From NCBI GenBank assembly GCA_002150815.3, contig NDFF03000028.1, forward strand, positions 326,694-390,693: a stretch of 64,000 bases of DNA. The letters are read 5' to 3'. The position numbers were made by a program, and so were the translations under genes. Origin of the DNA: Grammothele lineata. Lineage: Eukaryota > Basidiomycota > Agaricomycetes > Polyporales > Polyporaceae. Shown piece after piece: positions 49,401 to 60,297 of this stretch. The notes under the pieces are model-generated. The model saw nothing but the letters and a program-made list of their open reading frames with translations. It was not told the origin of the DNA and did not search any database. How positions within the stretch are numbered: position 1 is the stretch's first letter; the number at the start of each line of letters is the position of its first letter.

Positions 49401-52048
49401 ACGAGACATGACGGCCAGGGAGTGGCGAGGGTGGTGGTGGGGACTGGGCGACGACTGCCGTTGACCTTTTGGGCGACTGCTCGGGTGAAGGCTCGACTTG
49501 CGACTGCTTCGCTGGCGGGATGGCGACTGTACCCGAAGGAGTCTCGTCGTTGCGCTGCTTCGTGTTTCGGTTTTCTCGGCGTTCCTCGGCTTCCCGGACA
49601 ATGTCCCAGAGCTTGATAATCAGTTCCTCGTCGTTTGAGGTCTTTTTAAGTACCTTGATGCGCTTCCTCACTGACTTCGGTCCCGCAAGAACAATGGGGC
49701 ACTGCTCAAGATCATGTAGAACGTTCTTCTCGCAAACCAGGCAAGCTGGCGCTTCTGCGACGTGGTTCGTGGTAACACCAGGATCCTCGGGGAGGGAGGA
49801 AGACGCTTCGTATGACTTGTTGAGCGCAGCGACTAAGGAAGAAGCAGTGACTGACGACGGATCGCTCTCCGCTAAGTCGTTCAGACCCCACACCTGACTG
49901 AGTTTCGACTTGCCGGTCTTACGTTTCTTTCCAAGCAAGGGAGTAGGCGCAGTGTTAACAGCGACCACAGTCGTAGGCAGGGGTAGCACGACGTCAGAAC
50001 CGCTCGAGGGACCCGCAATGAGGGCGACCGCAGGAGCTGTGCCCTGCGAAATAGTACTTGATAGTGAGGAGCTCGTGGCTGAGCTTCCGGCTGGGCCGGG
50101 CGTCGAACTCTTACGAGCATTCACGACCTCGAACGCGCTTCTAACGATGGCCATGTATTCTGCAGAAGGCTCAGAGTCATTCACTGTTCCGACATCCGGT
50201 GCAGATGTTGCCGAGTTTTTCGATTCGAGGGCGGGCGCTAAACATCACCGTGAAAACGAATCAGGAAATGGGAACTGAAGATAACACGTACCATGTTTTG
50301 CAACATCCTGATCCACGGGCGAGTCTGTCTTACGACTTTTTGATTTCGACCGTTCCTTCTTGCTTCTCTTGGCCGCCAGCTGAGAAGGCCCAGGAGTAGA
50401 TGACGGAGAAGTCGAGTCTAAAGCCATAACATCTGTTCTAGGTTCGGACACTTTCGCTTTCTTCTTCTTCTTCACAGTCTCGGAGGTGCCATCCGTCTGG
50501 GAAGTCGGGATAGCGGGACCATCCGTCATGGATACAATGGCGACCGCGTCGAGCTCAGAATGCTTTGCTTTCTTCTCTTTCTTCGCCTTGATAGCTACAG
50601 TGTACGTATTAATTGAGTATAATTTTAGCTTCGACAGCATGAAATCGTACCTTTACTTCCCCGCGTGGATTGCGTAGGCGAGTCATCGACAACAACTAGA
50701 GACGTTGTCAGCCGCGGAACACAGCAATATCAACGGAAAGGTGACCTGGGAGATTTGACATAGACATGTTGGAGTCGTCTACAGGACTGCGTTTGCGCTT
50801 TTTTGAGGGTTTCACGCTGTCTTTTACGCCAGAGGACGTTTGTGGCGCAGCTTCCGCGACTCCCGTACAACGACCATCTGGCATGACCAAGGAGCCTGCA
50901 GCATTTTGATGGGATGCGTGAGGTGCATCAGCTTCAGCAACCTTTCGTTTGCCTTTCTTATCCTTCGTGAGGTAGATGTCAAGCAGTGAACTTTTGTTAG
51001 GCGATTGCGGCGCATCTGCCACGTGCTTATCCTTCTTTCGTTTCTTCTTTGGAGGTGACATGGGTCCGGGGGCTACCGGAAGCTTGGAGGACGATGCCAC
51101 CGACGAAGCAGGTGTGTGAGCGCTATCAACCGACGACTTCTTGGGCTTCTTATCGCGGCGTGGCTTGCCTGCACTTGTAGCCTTTTCCGACGGAGGGCCG
51201 GCTATGGTCGCAGGAGGGTCTGGTTCCGTGATGTCCGGGGTGGACGTCGCAGCTGATACACCTGTCAAAGAATCTACCAGGGGTACTACAATGAACTTAG
51301 AATCGCCCCGGCGTGCACGATTCCAAAAATGTCGTACCTGAGGTTGAAGAAGGGATGGAAGCAGAGGACAGACCGTCATCGTTATATTTCCGCTTGCGTT
51401 TCTTCTTTGGAACTCCATCGGCGTTCAAAGTAGTGTCTGGGGCGAACACACTTGAAGGAGGTACCAGGCTCGATCTCCGATCGCTAGACCCAGACTCGTG
51501 ACTCTCTGCCTTTGACTGTGGTGTAGCAATGGAGGATTTCCTACGTTTCCGACCGGCGGCCTACGCAAATTAGCCACCCGAAAACACTAGATGGTGTTAG
51601 ATCAAGCATACGGGAGTAGACGGAGGTTTTTTCGGCGAGAGGCGAGGTCCTTCTTGGCCGACGAAAACTGACACATCAATAGATGTGGCAAGTCGTGCAA
51701 GATGTCGAAACGCGGTAAAGTCGTCGTCTGCATTTAAAAATGAGCGCTGCAAATACAGGTGTGGCTGGAAGGGCGCACCATCCTCCAGCTCGATAGTCTT
51801 TCCCTCATGAATCCTCGCGAACCGTATGGACGCGTCATACTCTAAGCCTAACTTCTTCCTCACCAGCCCTTTCGTCTCCTCGAGCGACTGGCCTGTCCGC
51901 CAGGTGAACAATTTGAGCATAGCGATCTCGCACACGGGGAGTAGTGGCTGGGCGCACCTTTGTAGACACGAGAGAACGCTCTATCCGGAGCGTAGAATGT
52001 AACCAGGGTACCCTCATCGTCGTCGCGCTTGCGCTTTGCACGCTCCAT
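46494..52048 (-). CDS. very long acidic, low-complexity AT-hook nuclear protein
   Basis: Exon 1 (52048 to about 51957) encodes MERAKRKRDDDEGTLVTFY and RAFSRVYKG. It joins QSLEETKGLVRKKLGLEYDA across a 66-base intron. The first 110 residues look like one small beta/alpha fold, ubiquitin-like in order (TLVTFY strand, SLEETKGLVRKKL helix, FARIHEGKTIEL). After that the chain is disordered: Lys-rich repeats in the middle exons (KKKRKKDK, KPSKKRKRS), then a Cys/His motif CLVCEKNVLHDLEQC (C-x2-C-x5-H-x4-C) inside a short conserved block (AGPKSVRKRIKVLKK). A large acidic C-terminal exon follows, with an Ala/Glu/Lys coiled-coil, an AT-hook (KRGRGRPRKNP) and a run of about eight Ser-Asp pairs. Total length is over 1,600 residues. 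I do not recognise the family. A Net1/Dnt1-like nucleolar role is a weak possibility. Intron limits at 50.2-51.6 kb are approximate. Confidence 0.62.
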
Positions 52049-52220
52049 GGCCGCGAGACGCAAGCAGCGAGCGAGCAGGCTGCGGGAGACGGCGAGAAAA
52101 GCGAGGCGTTTGGCGACGCGTGCAGGATTTCAAGCAGAGGAAGCGCCCATAAACCGCCGGCAAGGACGTCCGGAGAGCACGCGTCAACAACGCCAAACAC
52201 ATCCTCCGACTCCCTCCACC
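52049..52220. promoter_or_regulatory. 172 bp shared promoter, acidic protein and NDUFB2
   Basis: Divergent starts lie 172 bp apart. Pyrimidine tracts (cctccgactccctccacc) precede the NDUFB2 start. No TATA box was seen. Confidence 0.4.
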
Positions 52221-52603
52221 ATGGCTGGTCACTCGAGTGCGTTACACTACATCTCACTTCCCCGCGCGGCTTCGGACGGCTCACATGTTCCTGTAGGCAC
52301 CGGGTTCCACCCACACCTTCCCGGGTTCAAGCACAAGTTCCTTGCCACGACTCTGGGCGCGACAATGTGGTTCTTCATCTTCTACCGTGCACGGTACGTT
52401 CATACCTGACATTCCTCCGTCTATCAACCTAACATACTCTCAGGAAGGATGGTGCGAAGCTATTGGTATGTTCAACTCTATCCCTGTATTTCTGAGATGC
52501 TGACATGCACTACCTCCAGGGTCTTAAGCACCCTTGGGACGGTCACGACGATCACCATGGTCACGAGGCAGGACACTCAGAGCACCACTCGGAACACCAT
52601 TAG
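52221..52603 (+). CDS. mitochondrial complex I subunit NDUFB2-like
   Basis: Three exons: 52221-52393, a short one near 52444-52465, and about 52521-52603. They join in phase: YRAR to KDGAKLL to GLKHPWDGHDDHHGH. The protein has about 92 residues. It has a single membrane helix (KFLATTLGATMWFFIFYRAR) followed by the family signature KDGAKLLGLKHPWDGH and a His-rich tail. Animal and plant NDUFB2 share MWFW-x(3)-YRAKQDG-x(4)-G-(W/L)-x-HPW-(D/E)-GH. It is an accessory subunit of the membrane arm of NADH:ubiquinone oxidoreductase. The start (ccaccATGGC) is in strong context. An upstream in-frame ATG at 52029 lies in the leader, not expected to be used. Confidence 0.88.
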
Positions 52604-53257
52604 CAGATGTCGGAAAGAATGTACACATGCCATTTCTGAGCGCTGCATACGTCTGACACGGGTTTGGGACTTGAACGTTTCAACTGGAGTGACCTTCTAC
52701 AAGGTGCGTAGCGTTCGTTCGAACATCCAACTTTGCCGGCGCATCTTCAACACAGCTCGGTAAACCTATCTCATTTGATATCACACCGTGAACATTATTA
52801 CCGCTATTGTCCAGACTCTTGTGCTCTCCCTTCGTCCTTGCGAAAATGCCTACTCCCTCGCCGCTTTGCCTGTATTCAGGCAATCAGGCGCTAACGCCGA
52901 TGCTACAATTCAACGAGTGTGATAGGATGAGAGAGAATCGGCGCCCGGCCGAAGTGAGCATACATAATCATTGACTGGTGTTGTACATGTGATAGATGGG
53001 CTAGTGCAAGCGTGGAACAGTACTTTTCTATGTACTAGAGTGCAGTGTACGAGTGTGGAAGAACAAGTCTGTTGGCCGTCGACGTGACCTAATTGTATAT
53101 GTATCCATACAGCAGCGGTTTGTCAAGCACTTTGAGGCTGGCAGTATAATATGCGTGAGGAAATAAGTAGAGCAATAAAACAGGATAGTGGGGAGGGAAG
53201 GAACGTGTCTCTGCGTCGATTATTTCATTGTGAAAGATACTAGTATGTTCACGCCAA
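52604..53257. other. intergenic stretch between convergent genes
   Basis: 654 bp between the NDUFB2 stop and the G-alpha stop, AT-richer than its neighbours, as expected for two 3' UTRs. No gene seen. Confidence 0.4.
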
Positions 53258-55160
53258 TCACAATAGTGTCGTGCCTTGCAGCGCGTGGACCAGGAGTACA
53301 TCCCGAACTAGTGAGACAGAAGCGTCCAGTTAGCACCTTAGAGTACGAAGTCGATCACAAAACGTACTGCTATCCACCACGTCTGCCATTACTTTCGTAT
53401 CCTAAGGAATGGATTAGCTTATATGTACCAGCAGTAGGCGATGGGGACATACGATTGCACAAGTAATATGAACGTGGAGTTGGCGTCTCTTCGGGGAATA
53501 TATACGATGCGTCCTGATCAGCTGATCGCGAAGGTCTGCAAAACTTCAGTCAATCGCCGCCGCCGCCGAGCAGAACGGAATATAAAAGAACCACTTACAG
53601 TCTGCAACGTGCTCAGCTTTATTCGGCTTTCCGCGGTAACTAACAACGTAATCTTCAAACTGAATGCCCGACTTAAGCTTGGCGTGCAATAGATCCGCCT
53701 TGTTGAGCAGAAGGATGAAGGTTGCGTTGGAGAGTAATCGGTTCTTGCAGACAGACTCCCATAGGTCGATTGCATCGGACTACCGAAGTGTATGCGTCAA
53801 ATTCCGCCCATGGGGGAGCAAGTAGAAGACATACCAATCTGTTAACCTTGTGATCCTCTTCAAGACGTTCGTTGAAACCACTCATCGGTGCAAGGAAGAT
53901 GACCGCATTAACTGCCCATTGTGTTAGAATTCAAGCTGGTAGGGAGCGCTTTTTATGAGACACACCATCTTCGAAGTAAGAGGCCCAGGATATCCGTTGG
54001 CCGCGGGCACCGCCTACATCGTAGAACACCCACTCGGTGCCCTTGTCCGATGCTATGCACAAACGGACAAAATGAGATGATCACAGCAAAACGTGAGAAA
54101 GAAATCTCGCACCTGTCTCCATTGTCAACCGGTGCTCCTCCACACCCAACGTGCGCAAGCGGGCCCGCAAAATGTCGTCTGTAGTAGGGACATACTTGAT
54201 GTCGGCCACACGGAGGGCATTATCGAGGAAACTATAGTGCCAGAAGATAAGCGGATGCCCAGATGCATACAGCCCCAAGACACGTACTATCGTGCATGAT
54301 GATGTACGTCCAGACCACTCTCGTCAACGATGCACGCGCTCGAGGTCTTCCACAGCGCTACGATATCTTCTTTGCACGCATCCAGAATCCGTCGTGCGTC
54401 GTCCAGCTCCTCGAGCATCATCGGGTACTTCGCCTGTGACCCCCGCCGCCGCCTCAACAATGTCTTCCATCCCGAACCGCTGCGCACCGACACGTCGGGC
54501 GCCGATGCAGGGACAGGCGGTGGCGGAGAGACAGTCGAGTGCCACCCGGGCTGGTCGTCCCCATCCGACCTTGACCTGGTTGGCGAGGAGGGCGACCGGG
54601 TCTCCGCGGAGAGTGCGCGGGTGAGGATGAGCTCGACCTGCTTCAAGGGAGATAACCGCATCTGCAGCATGCGGTAGTCGCGCGCTGTACTAGTGCCAAG
54701 AATAGAGGGCATAGTGTTAGAGAGCGTGTGGAGGAGGTAGTTGACGAAACGCGCGAGGTTGAGGTGAATGACCGTGCGCCATGCCTCGGCCTCGGCCTTG
54801 AACGCGCTCGGACAGAAGTAGAGCTGGAAGTTCTTGATCATAGTCGACTTGCCGGACTCAGCTTGGCCTACGAGCAGGTGAGCAGAGCAGCTGGCAAGTC
54901 GTGTGACCCGGAAAGACGTACCTAGAAGGAGAATCTTCGTCTGTGGCTTGCGCTTCCGGAGTTCAAGCCTCTCCTGCTCGATAGCGCGGTCGATGCCATC
55001 ACTAGCGGGTGGGCAGAGGAGTTGTAGAAAATACTTCCTGTATACGAGCGACCTGAACGCACCTTATCTTCCTCGCCTCGCGTTCGGCCTGCAACCTTAC
55101 AGTCTTCTGCTCCTCGGACTCATTCGTCGGTGGTTCTGGTGGCCAGGCGTGGCCGGACAT
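53258..55160 (-). CDS. divergent heterotrimeric G-protein alpha subunit
   Basis: Exon 1 (55160, MSGHAWPPEPPTNESEEQK) joins KIRSDGIDRAIEQERLELRKR, then KPQTKILLL|GQAESGKST (P-loop, normally GAGESGKST). The helical domain carries a Ser/Pro-rich insert of roughly 60 residues (around TRSPSSPTRSRSD and PPPPVPASAPDV). Switch I reads ILRARLRTLGVEEH. The G3 motif reads DVGGARGQR, where the family has DVGGQRSER. LLNKADLL is the NKxD motif and ITCAIDT the TCAT motif. The C-terminus (MADVVDSIRDVLL, ending QGTTLL) is recovered across two small introns. The usual Met-Gly N-myristoylation start is absent, and there is no Cys at position -4. Agaricomycetes have expanded G-alpha families, and this belongs to the divergent side. 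It is probably pheromone/nutrient signalling related, but the partner is unknown. Confidence 0.87.
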
Positions 55161-56568
55161 TTACAGTATGATCGACGGCGGGAAGTGGAGGCGTCAGGAG
55201 TCGCCAGGGAAAGACAGGTCTGAGAGAGAGGGGAGAGGGCGAGGACAGGAAGCCCGGGAGGATGGTGTAAAGGAGGACCGGGGCCACCGAACTCGCAGTG
55301 AACGGGAATAATAGAACTTATGAATCGGAGACGGGATGGCGTGCGGAGAGGAAAATCCTCCATATGCTACAAATTTGATGAGAAAGACGGGGGGAGTATG
55401 TGCCAAAAACATTTAGTAGATGCTGAGCGCTGTCAGCCTAGGACGGGCATCGCGGCGCGCACGCCGTTGGTATCGATGCGTGGCGCATCCTGGGAGGCAA
55501 CGCGTTTCATGGAACAGTGCTAAGGCGTTGATCGTGCCGTTGGTCGCGCGGTAACATATTTACATTTTGCCTTTCCGGGTATCGTCTTGATGCGCCCCGC
55601 TGACAAAGCGGCGGCGTGCCTTCCCATTCCGGCAATTTTGCGCCCTTGCGCCCCCTCTGCCGATATTGACGGTGGTCGGGACCGGGGGTCCGGTAAGCAC
55701 GAGACGGCCCCAAGGCACGTCATGCACTGGGGCATGGGGCCCCACGGAGGCGCGATGTCCTCCTTACTAGGCCACAGGCCTAAGGTCAAGAGTACCGATG
55801 CTTGATGAGCAAAGCAGAAATTATGTAGAAGAAGGCGCGGGAATCGTTACGCACCGTGTTTGAACACAAGAGCAGAAGTTAATGGAACTGCAATTGATCA
55901 GTGCTCCCTAGACCTCCGTCGTGCGAGGGCACAGGTGAGCGACGTGGGCATCGTACTAGGCGTTTGGTATTTCACGTCGTTTGTGGATGGATCCGTCCAG
56001 TGCCAAACATAGAAGCAACGATTTATTACTTTCAAGGTGGGGCTGGCGTGCTTGGAGGACCGGTAACAGTAGCTCCGGAGGCTTCAACGTCGGCGACGTG
56101 GACCCCGGCGCCGCACGACGGTAACTCCAAATTCCGAGAGGCTGCTTATCATACGTTGGAGAATAGGGTCATCGTACTAATGGACTCCCGAATTGCTCAT
56201 GATCACCCACTACAAGAGACGTATTTGTCCGAATGCTTGGAGCTGGCATATCCTAGCATTCACACAATGTATTGATGTAAATGAAAGGTCGGCCGGGGGA
56301 TCCCAGGGGATCCCGGTGAGATCCCGTGCGGAAACGTCAGGAACCTGGATAAATAGAAAGGAACGGCAGCAAAAGAGGGCACGAGATCTGTCGAGATCTC
56401 ATCTGGATGTAGGTATAACCTAACACGTGGCAAGTTTGGACCCCGTGTGGCGCTGCACTATGGTCACCGAGATCGATATGTACAAGCAGGCGAAGCTGTC
56501 AATGATTATGACTCCTCGAAGGAGGTGTCCTTCCCAGTCAGCGTAGCTCTGCGAGATGTACCTCTCGC
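55161..56568. other. 1.4 kb stretch with no recognisable gene
   Basis: This contains the G-alpha promoter and the aldo/keto reductase 3' side. At about 56296-56330 gatccc occurs three times in close succession, two copies forming the palindrome gggatccc. An open frame at 55901-56275 (plus) has no family resemblance. Confidence 0.35.
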
Positions 56569-58192
56569 TCATCCCCAAAGCCACGCCACTTCATGACCAA
56601 AGTATCGGCCCCCCTTTGCGGGATGGTCTTCCATGATCTTGACAATCCCCTCTTTCTCTTCCGCGGTCAACACAATACCACCAGCCGAGAGATTTTCGAG
56701 GCATCGTGCCTGGCTTCTATACAAGGCAATGATAGGGAACGATATGTTAGTGTGTGAATGATGCCCCTGGACCCTAGCTGTGCTCCGGTGGGGGCGTTTG
56801 CCTCGACCATTCCAGACGGGCTGCGAGCGGCGAAATATCATATCATGACACTTACGAGGAACCCGGGAGTGGTATAACCTTGTCGCCAAGGGAACCGACC
56901 CATCCAATGCAAATTTGCGCGGGGGTGCAGCCTTTCTGAGCCGCGAGCGACTTGATGGCTGCCGCGAGTTCTAGGTTGTGGCGTAGATTCTGAATACCAG
57001 CCGTCAAATACAATATCATCGACTATGGCAGACATGTATCAAGTTCGCTCACCTCTTCCTGAAATCGGTTGAAGATAGCACGAGGGTCTTTCGCTGCATT
57101 CGCCAATGAACAGAATGATAAACATGGTAAGAGATTTGACCTAAGGTATACCCACGATTAAGATCCTGAGTAATGGCGCCACTCAGCAATCCCTGACCCA
57201 GGGGGCTGTGCCATGTCCGCTAATGAGTACAGTTGAAGCTCATCATAGGGTTATTGCACGCACGAATAGCCCGCAACTGCAATATCTAGCTCTGCGGCAG
57301 CTGCGATGACCTTCTTGGTCTCGTCTTCGTAGCACGCCGGGCTCACTTCAATCTCGACCATAGAAACAGGATGCACCTATCGAGAACCTGTACGTTAACA
57401 ACATCCTTGATACAAAGTAACGTTTCCAATGCTCACAGCATGTGCCCGCCTCAACGTCTCCGCACAAACCTCAGACAAACCAATGTGGTCAAATTTGCCC
57501 ATTTTCACGAGCTCCGCCAGATTCAACATTACTTCTTCAATGTTGTGTTTGCGATCCTGTCTGGCGGGCTGGAAGAGGTCAATATGTTTTGTACCACGCA
57601 AGCACATGATGGCCTCATCGACTGAACGTCTCAGATTCTCGGCACTTTCGTGTCTTGATTAGATAGACCCTGACGAGTAAAGGTTGGTCACATGGTCGCT
57701 CACCTGTTGTCAAACTCGCGAGACCCTAGTATATTTCCTCCCTTGACGGAGAGGAACACCTTCCCGGCGTAATCAGGGTGCTTCTCGAAGAAGCGTGATA
57801 GCATCTCGAGATTGGTAGGCAGTGTGCCTTGTCCGTAAAATGTGCCTGTGTATACAAGGATAATGATCAGCTGACTTCCTCGTCAAAGAACGCGCTTCTG
57901 ACGCGTACCGCTGTTTAGAATCATCTTGACGCCATCGGGGAGCTCATCTAAGCCCGACTTAATCGCGGCAAAGGCTTGATCATCTGTGATAGGCTGGACT
58001 CTCCAACTGCATATCTCCGGGTTAAAAGCAGCATGCGGAGCGAAAGTATGACCCAACCGACGTCATCATCATGAGTCCGTGCTAAACAATGGCATCAGCG
58101 TTATGCATCTAAAGGAGGGAGTCAATACGTACCGCTACTTTTGAAACTGTAACACTAGAAGCAGTTCCACCGAGCTTCGTAGTTGCGACCAT
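56569..58192 (-). CDS. aldo/keto reductase, pyridoxal reductase-like
   Basis: This is a NADPH-dependent oxidoreductase of the (beta/alpha)8 AKR superfamily. Exons: MVATTKLGGTASS to SKVA, then HGLMMMT, then WRVQPITDDQAFAAIKSGLD. Motifs: ILNSGTFYG (catalytic Tyr), FLSVKGG (catalytic Lys), HIDLFQPARQD, GKFDHIGLSEV, EIEVSPACYE, IAVAGYSPLGQGLL, and the cofactor-binding KVIPLPGSS region. The ending LTAEEKEGIVKIMEDHPAKGGRYF and WLWG-stop is typical of fungal members. The MMMTW start block and NSG-x-FYG resemble fungal pyridoxal reductases (S. pombe Plr1). The substrate is not proven by sequence. At least eight short exons are present; internal limits are approximate. Confidence 0.83.
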
Positions 58193-58541
58193 GTCCGAAT
58201 TGGATGTAATGTGGATGTGAAGAGTAGGTCAGGTTGAGAAGTACACGGTGAGCCACGCAATGTCTTATACTGTTCTTGCGCGACTCATGGTGCGCTCGCA
58301 TACACAACATCAGATAGTTGATAACGCTGGGGACCTGGAAAGCAGCGGTCATTCGCCGCCAGAGCGACGAGGACCCTGCGGAACCACGCGATTATGACCC
58401 ACGCGCGATTGGATACATTCACCAAACCTGGGGCTTTGGGGGCCTAGATGAGCTGAGGCCATGCAATCGCTGAGCTGAGCTGGCGTATTAACGCTGAACT
58501 GGAGGGGTTTCGGCGGCGAGAAGCGTCCGGCGTGAGCCATG

Positions 58542-58799
58542 TCAAGTTGAGAAGTACCATTTATGCGTAGGCTTGAAGGCACCCATGACTATACTCTGCG
58601 GTGTGAAGCCGACGCGAGCTGTACCAGACGCCGAGCGCGCTGGATAGGGAGGATGGGAGGTCCGGATAATCTCGTCGGCGTCCGTACGAACGAAGATACA
58701 CGGTGCGTCTAGCTTCCGAGCGAAGCGCGCCCCCAACGTATCTAAGCTATTGCTGGACACAGTGATGGATGAATCGTTGTATCGAAAACATGCGAAGGT
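58542..58799 (-). CDS. possible exon of an unrecognised small gene
   Basis: An open stretch reads CFRYNDSSITVSSNSLDTLG, then ARFARKLDAPCIFVRTDADE and FTPQSIVMGAFKP, ending HKWYFST-stop. A GTGTAG acceptor lies just before it. Composition looks protein-like, with balanced hydrophobics and no low complexity, but I could not assemble a start exon with clean splice phases and do not recognise a family. It may be a fragment of a decayed gene. Confidence 0.25.
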   Translation of the reverse strand, partial: TFACFRYNDSSITVSSNSLDTLGARFARKLDAPCIFVRTDADEIIRTSHPPYPARSASGTARVGFTPQSIVMGAFKPTHKWYFST

Positions 58800-59341
58800 C
58801 TACACTCACCGTTTCGTGACTTTGTGTCCGAGCTATGCATCACAGCCTGAGTCTCTACACACTGGGGAGTTCCTGCGGGTTCAAGAAGTGAGTATCGGGC
58901 GAGCAAAATAAGACATGAGTTCGCTTCTTGACAGTTGTAGACATTCTAGGGTCATGAATATTTCATAGTAAATAACTGCACGCAATACGAGGATAAGACT
59001 CGTCGGGGCTTGGGTGAAGGAGAGGTAGTGACGATGTTAGCGCCCATTCCAAATGAGGATGGTAGCGCGGCATTTGCCACGCGCCGGATACGGACGTGAG
59101 TATCGTCCTCCCGTTGTCGCCTCACATACACCCAGGCCGTCAAGACTATCGGTAAGTTCTTGCTGCCCCTTCATCGACCGTGCAAGCTAGCGGGAAGTCC
59201 GGGGAAGCTCTGTCGGCGAGAGTTGGTACGGGAACGGATGGATTTGCGGATGGATGGCACTCGAGGATTTTGGATGTACCTCTGTGAGTACGATTCCGAC
59301 TGACCGTTTCCTTCATCTCTACAGGTCATTCACCGCCCATC

Positions 59342-59979
59342 ATGTCCCTCCACGTCCCCGAGGCCCACCAGCAGTTCCAGGTATGTATCATAGCTCACGC
59401 ATTTGCCGTTGGAGGGATATCGACACCGAATGTAGCACATTCTTCGTCTCCTCAACACCAACGTTGATGGCAAGCGCAAGATCATGTACGCCTTGACTGA
59501 GATCAAGGGTGTCGGCCGTCGTTACGCCAACCTTGTCTGCAAAAAGGCCGATGTCGACCTGAACAAGCGGTGCGTTTCATATGCGATTACCTCTCATGCT
59601 ACAGGGGACTGACGTCCGTGTGCTTCAGCGCTGGCGAGCTTAACTCGGATGAGCTCGAACGTCTCGTCACCATCATCCAAAACCCCACGCAATTCAAGAT
59701 CCCGACGTGGTTCCTGAACAGGCAGCGGGACATTGTCGACGGCAAGAACTCGCAGATTCTCTCCAACGGTGTCGACTCGAAGCTCCGTGACGATCTTGAG
59801 AGGTTGAAGAAGATCCGTGCGCACCGTGGTCTCCGTCACTTCTGGGGCCTCCGTGTCAGGGGCCAGCACACCAAGACCACCGGTAAGTTGAACTCGGCGG
59901 AAACATTTGATGCGCTTTGCTCATCGGTTGGCCAGGTCGTCGGGGCAAGACGGGCGGTGTGTCGAAGAAGCGTGGCTAG
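59342..59979 (+). CDS. RPS18: 40S ribosomal protein S18 (uS13)
   Basis: Four exons: 59342-59380, 59436-59569, 59629-59882 and 59936-59979. The junctions are in phase and give 156 residues. Blocks: [80 protein letters not shown], and a tail of [14 protein letters not shown]. All match eukaryotic S18, which sits at the head of the 40S subunit and contacts 60S and the P-site tRNA. The introns are 53-59 bases, too short to host typical snoRNAs. Another intron probably lies in the 5' UTR (donor GTAAGTTC near 59152, acceptor CTACAG near 59324). Confidence 0.97.
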
Positions 59980-60297
59980 ACGCTTCTGGGTTGTTTTTGC
60001 ATTATCTCATCGACGGTGGTATTATGTTTGTTATGCAATGTATTTGTTCCATGCAGTAATGCCAACCACCATGACATGCCGTCGCATTCTGCTCGAGGAT
60101 ATCCGTCGTGCACACATAACTGTCTCTGCATTCTGGACGGCGCTCCGCATGTGCGCGGACCGGTTCCCACACCTCCGAAAAAGTCATGGGCGACTAGAAC
60201 GTTCTGGGAATGTTCGTGCGCTTGCCTGAGCTTGTGTTCAGCCACCTCACCCATATATCCCCTCCAGCACACCCTTCTCCGCCCGACCAACCTGCAA

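Noticed and set aside
54280..54850. Separate gene for the Ser/Pro-rich part of the G-alpha
   Set aside because: The frame is continuous with the P-loop exon and helical domain, so it is an insert.
59570..60229. 219-codon plus-strand frame
   Set aside because: It is RPS18 exon 3 read through its introns; the spliced RPS18 model explains the conserved part.
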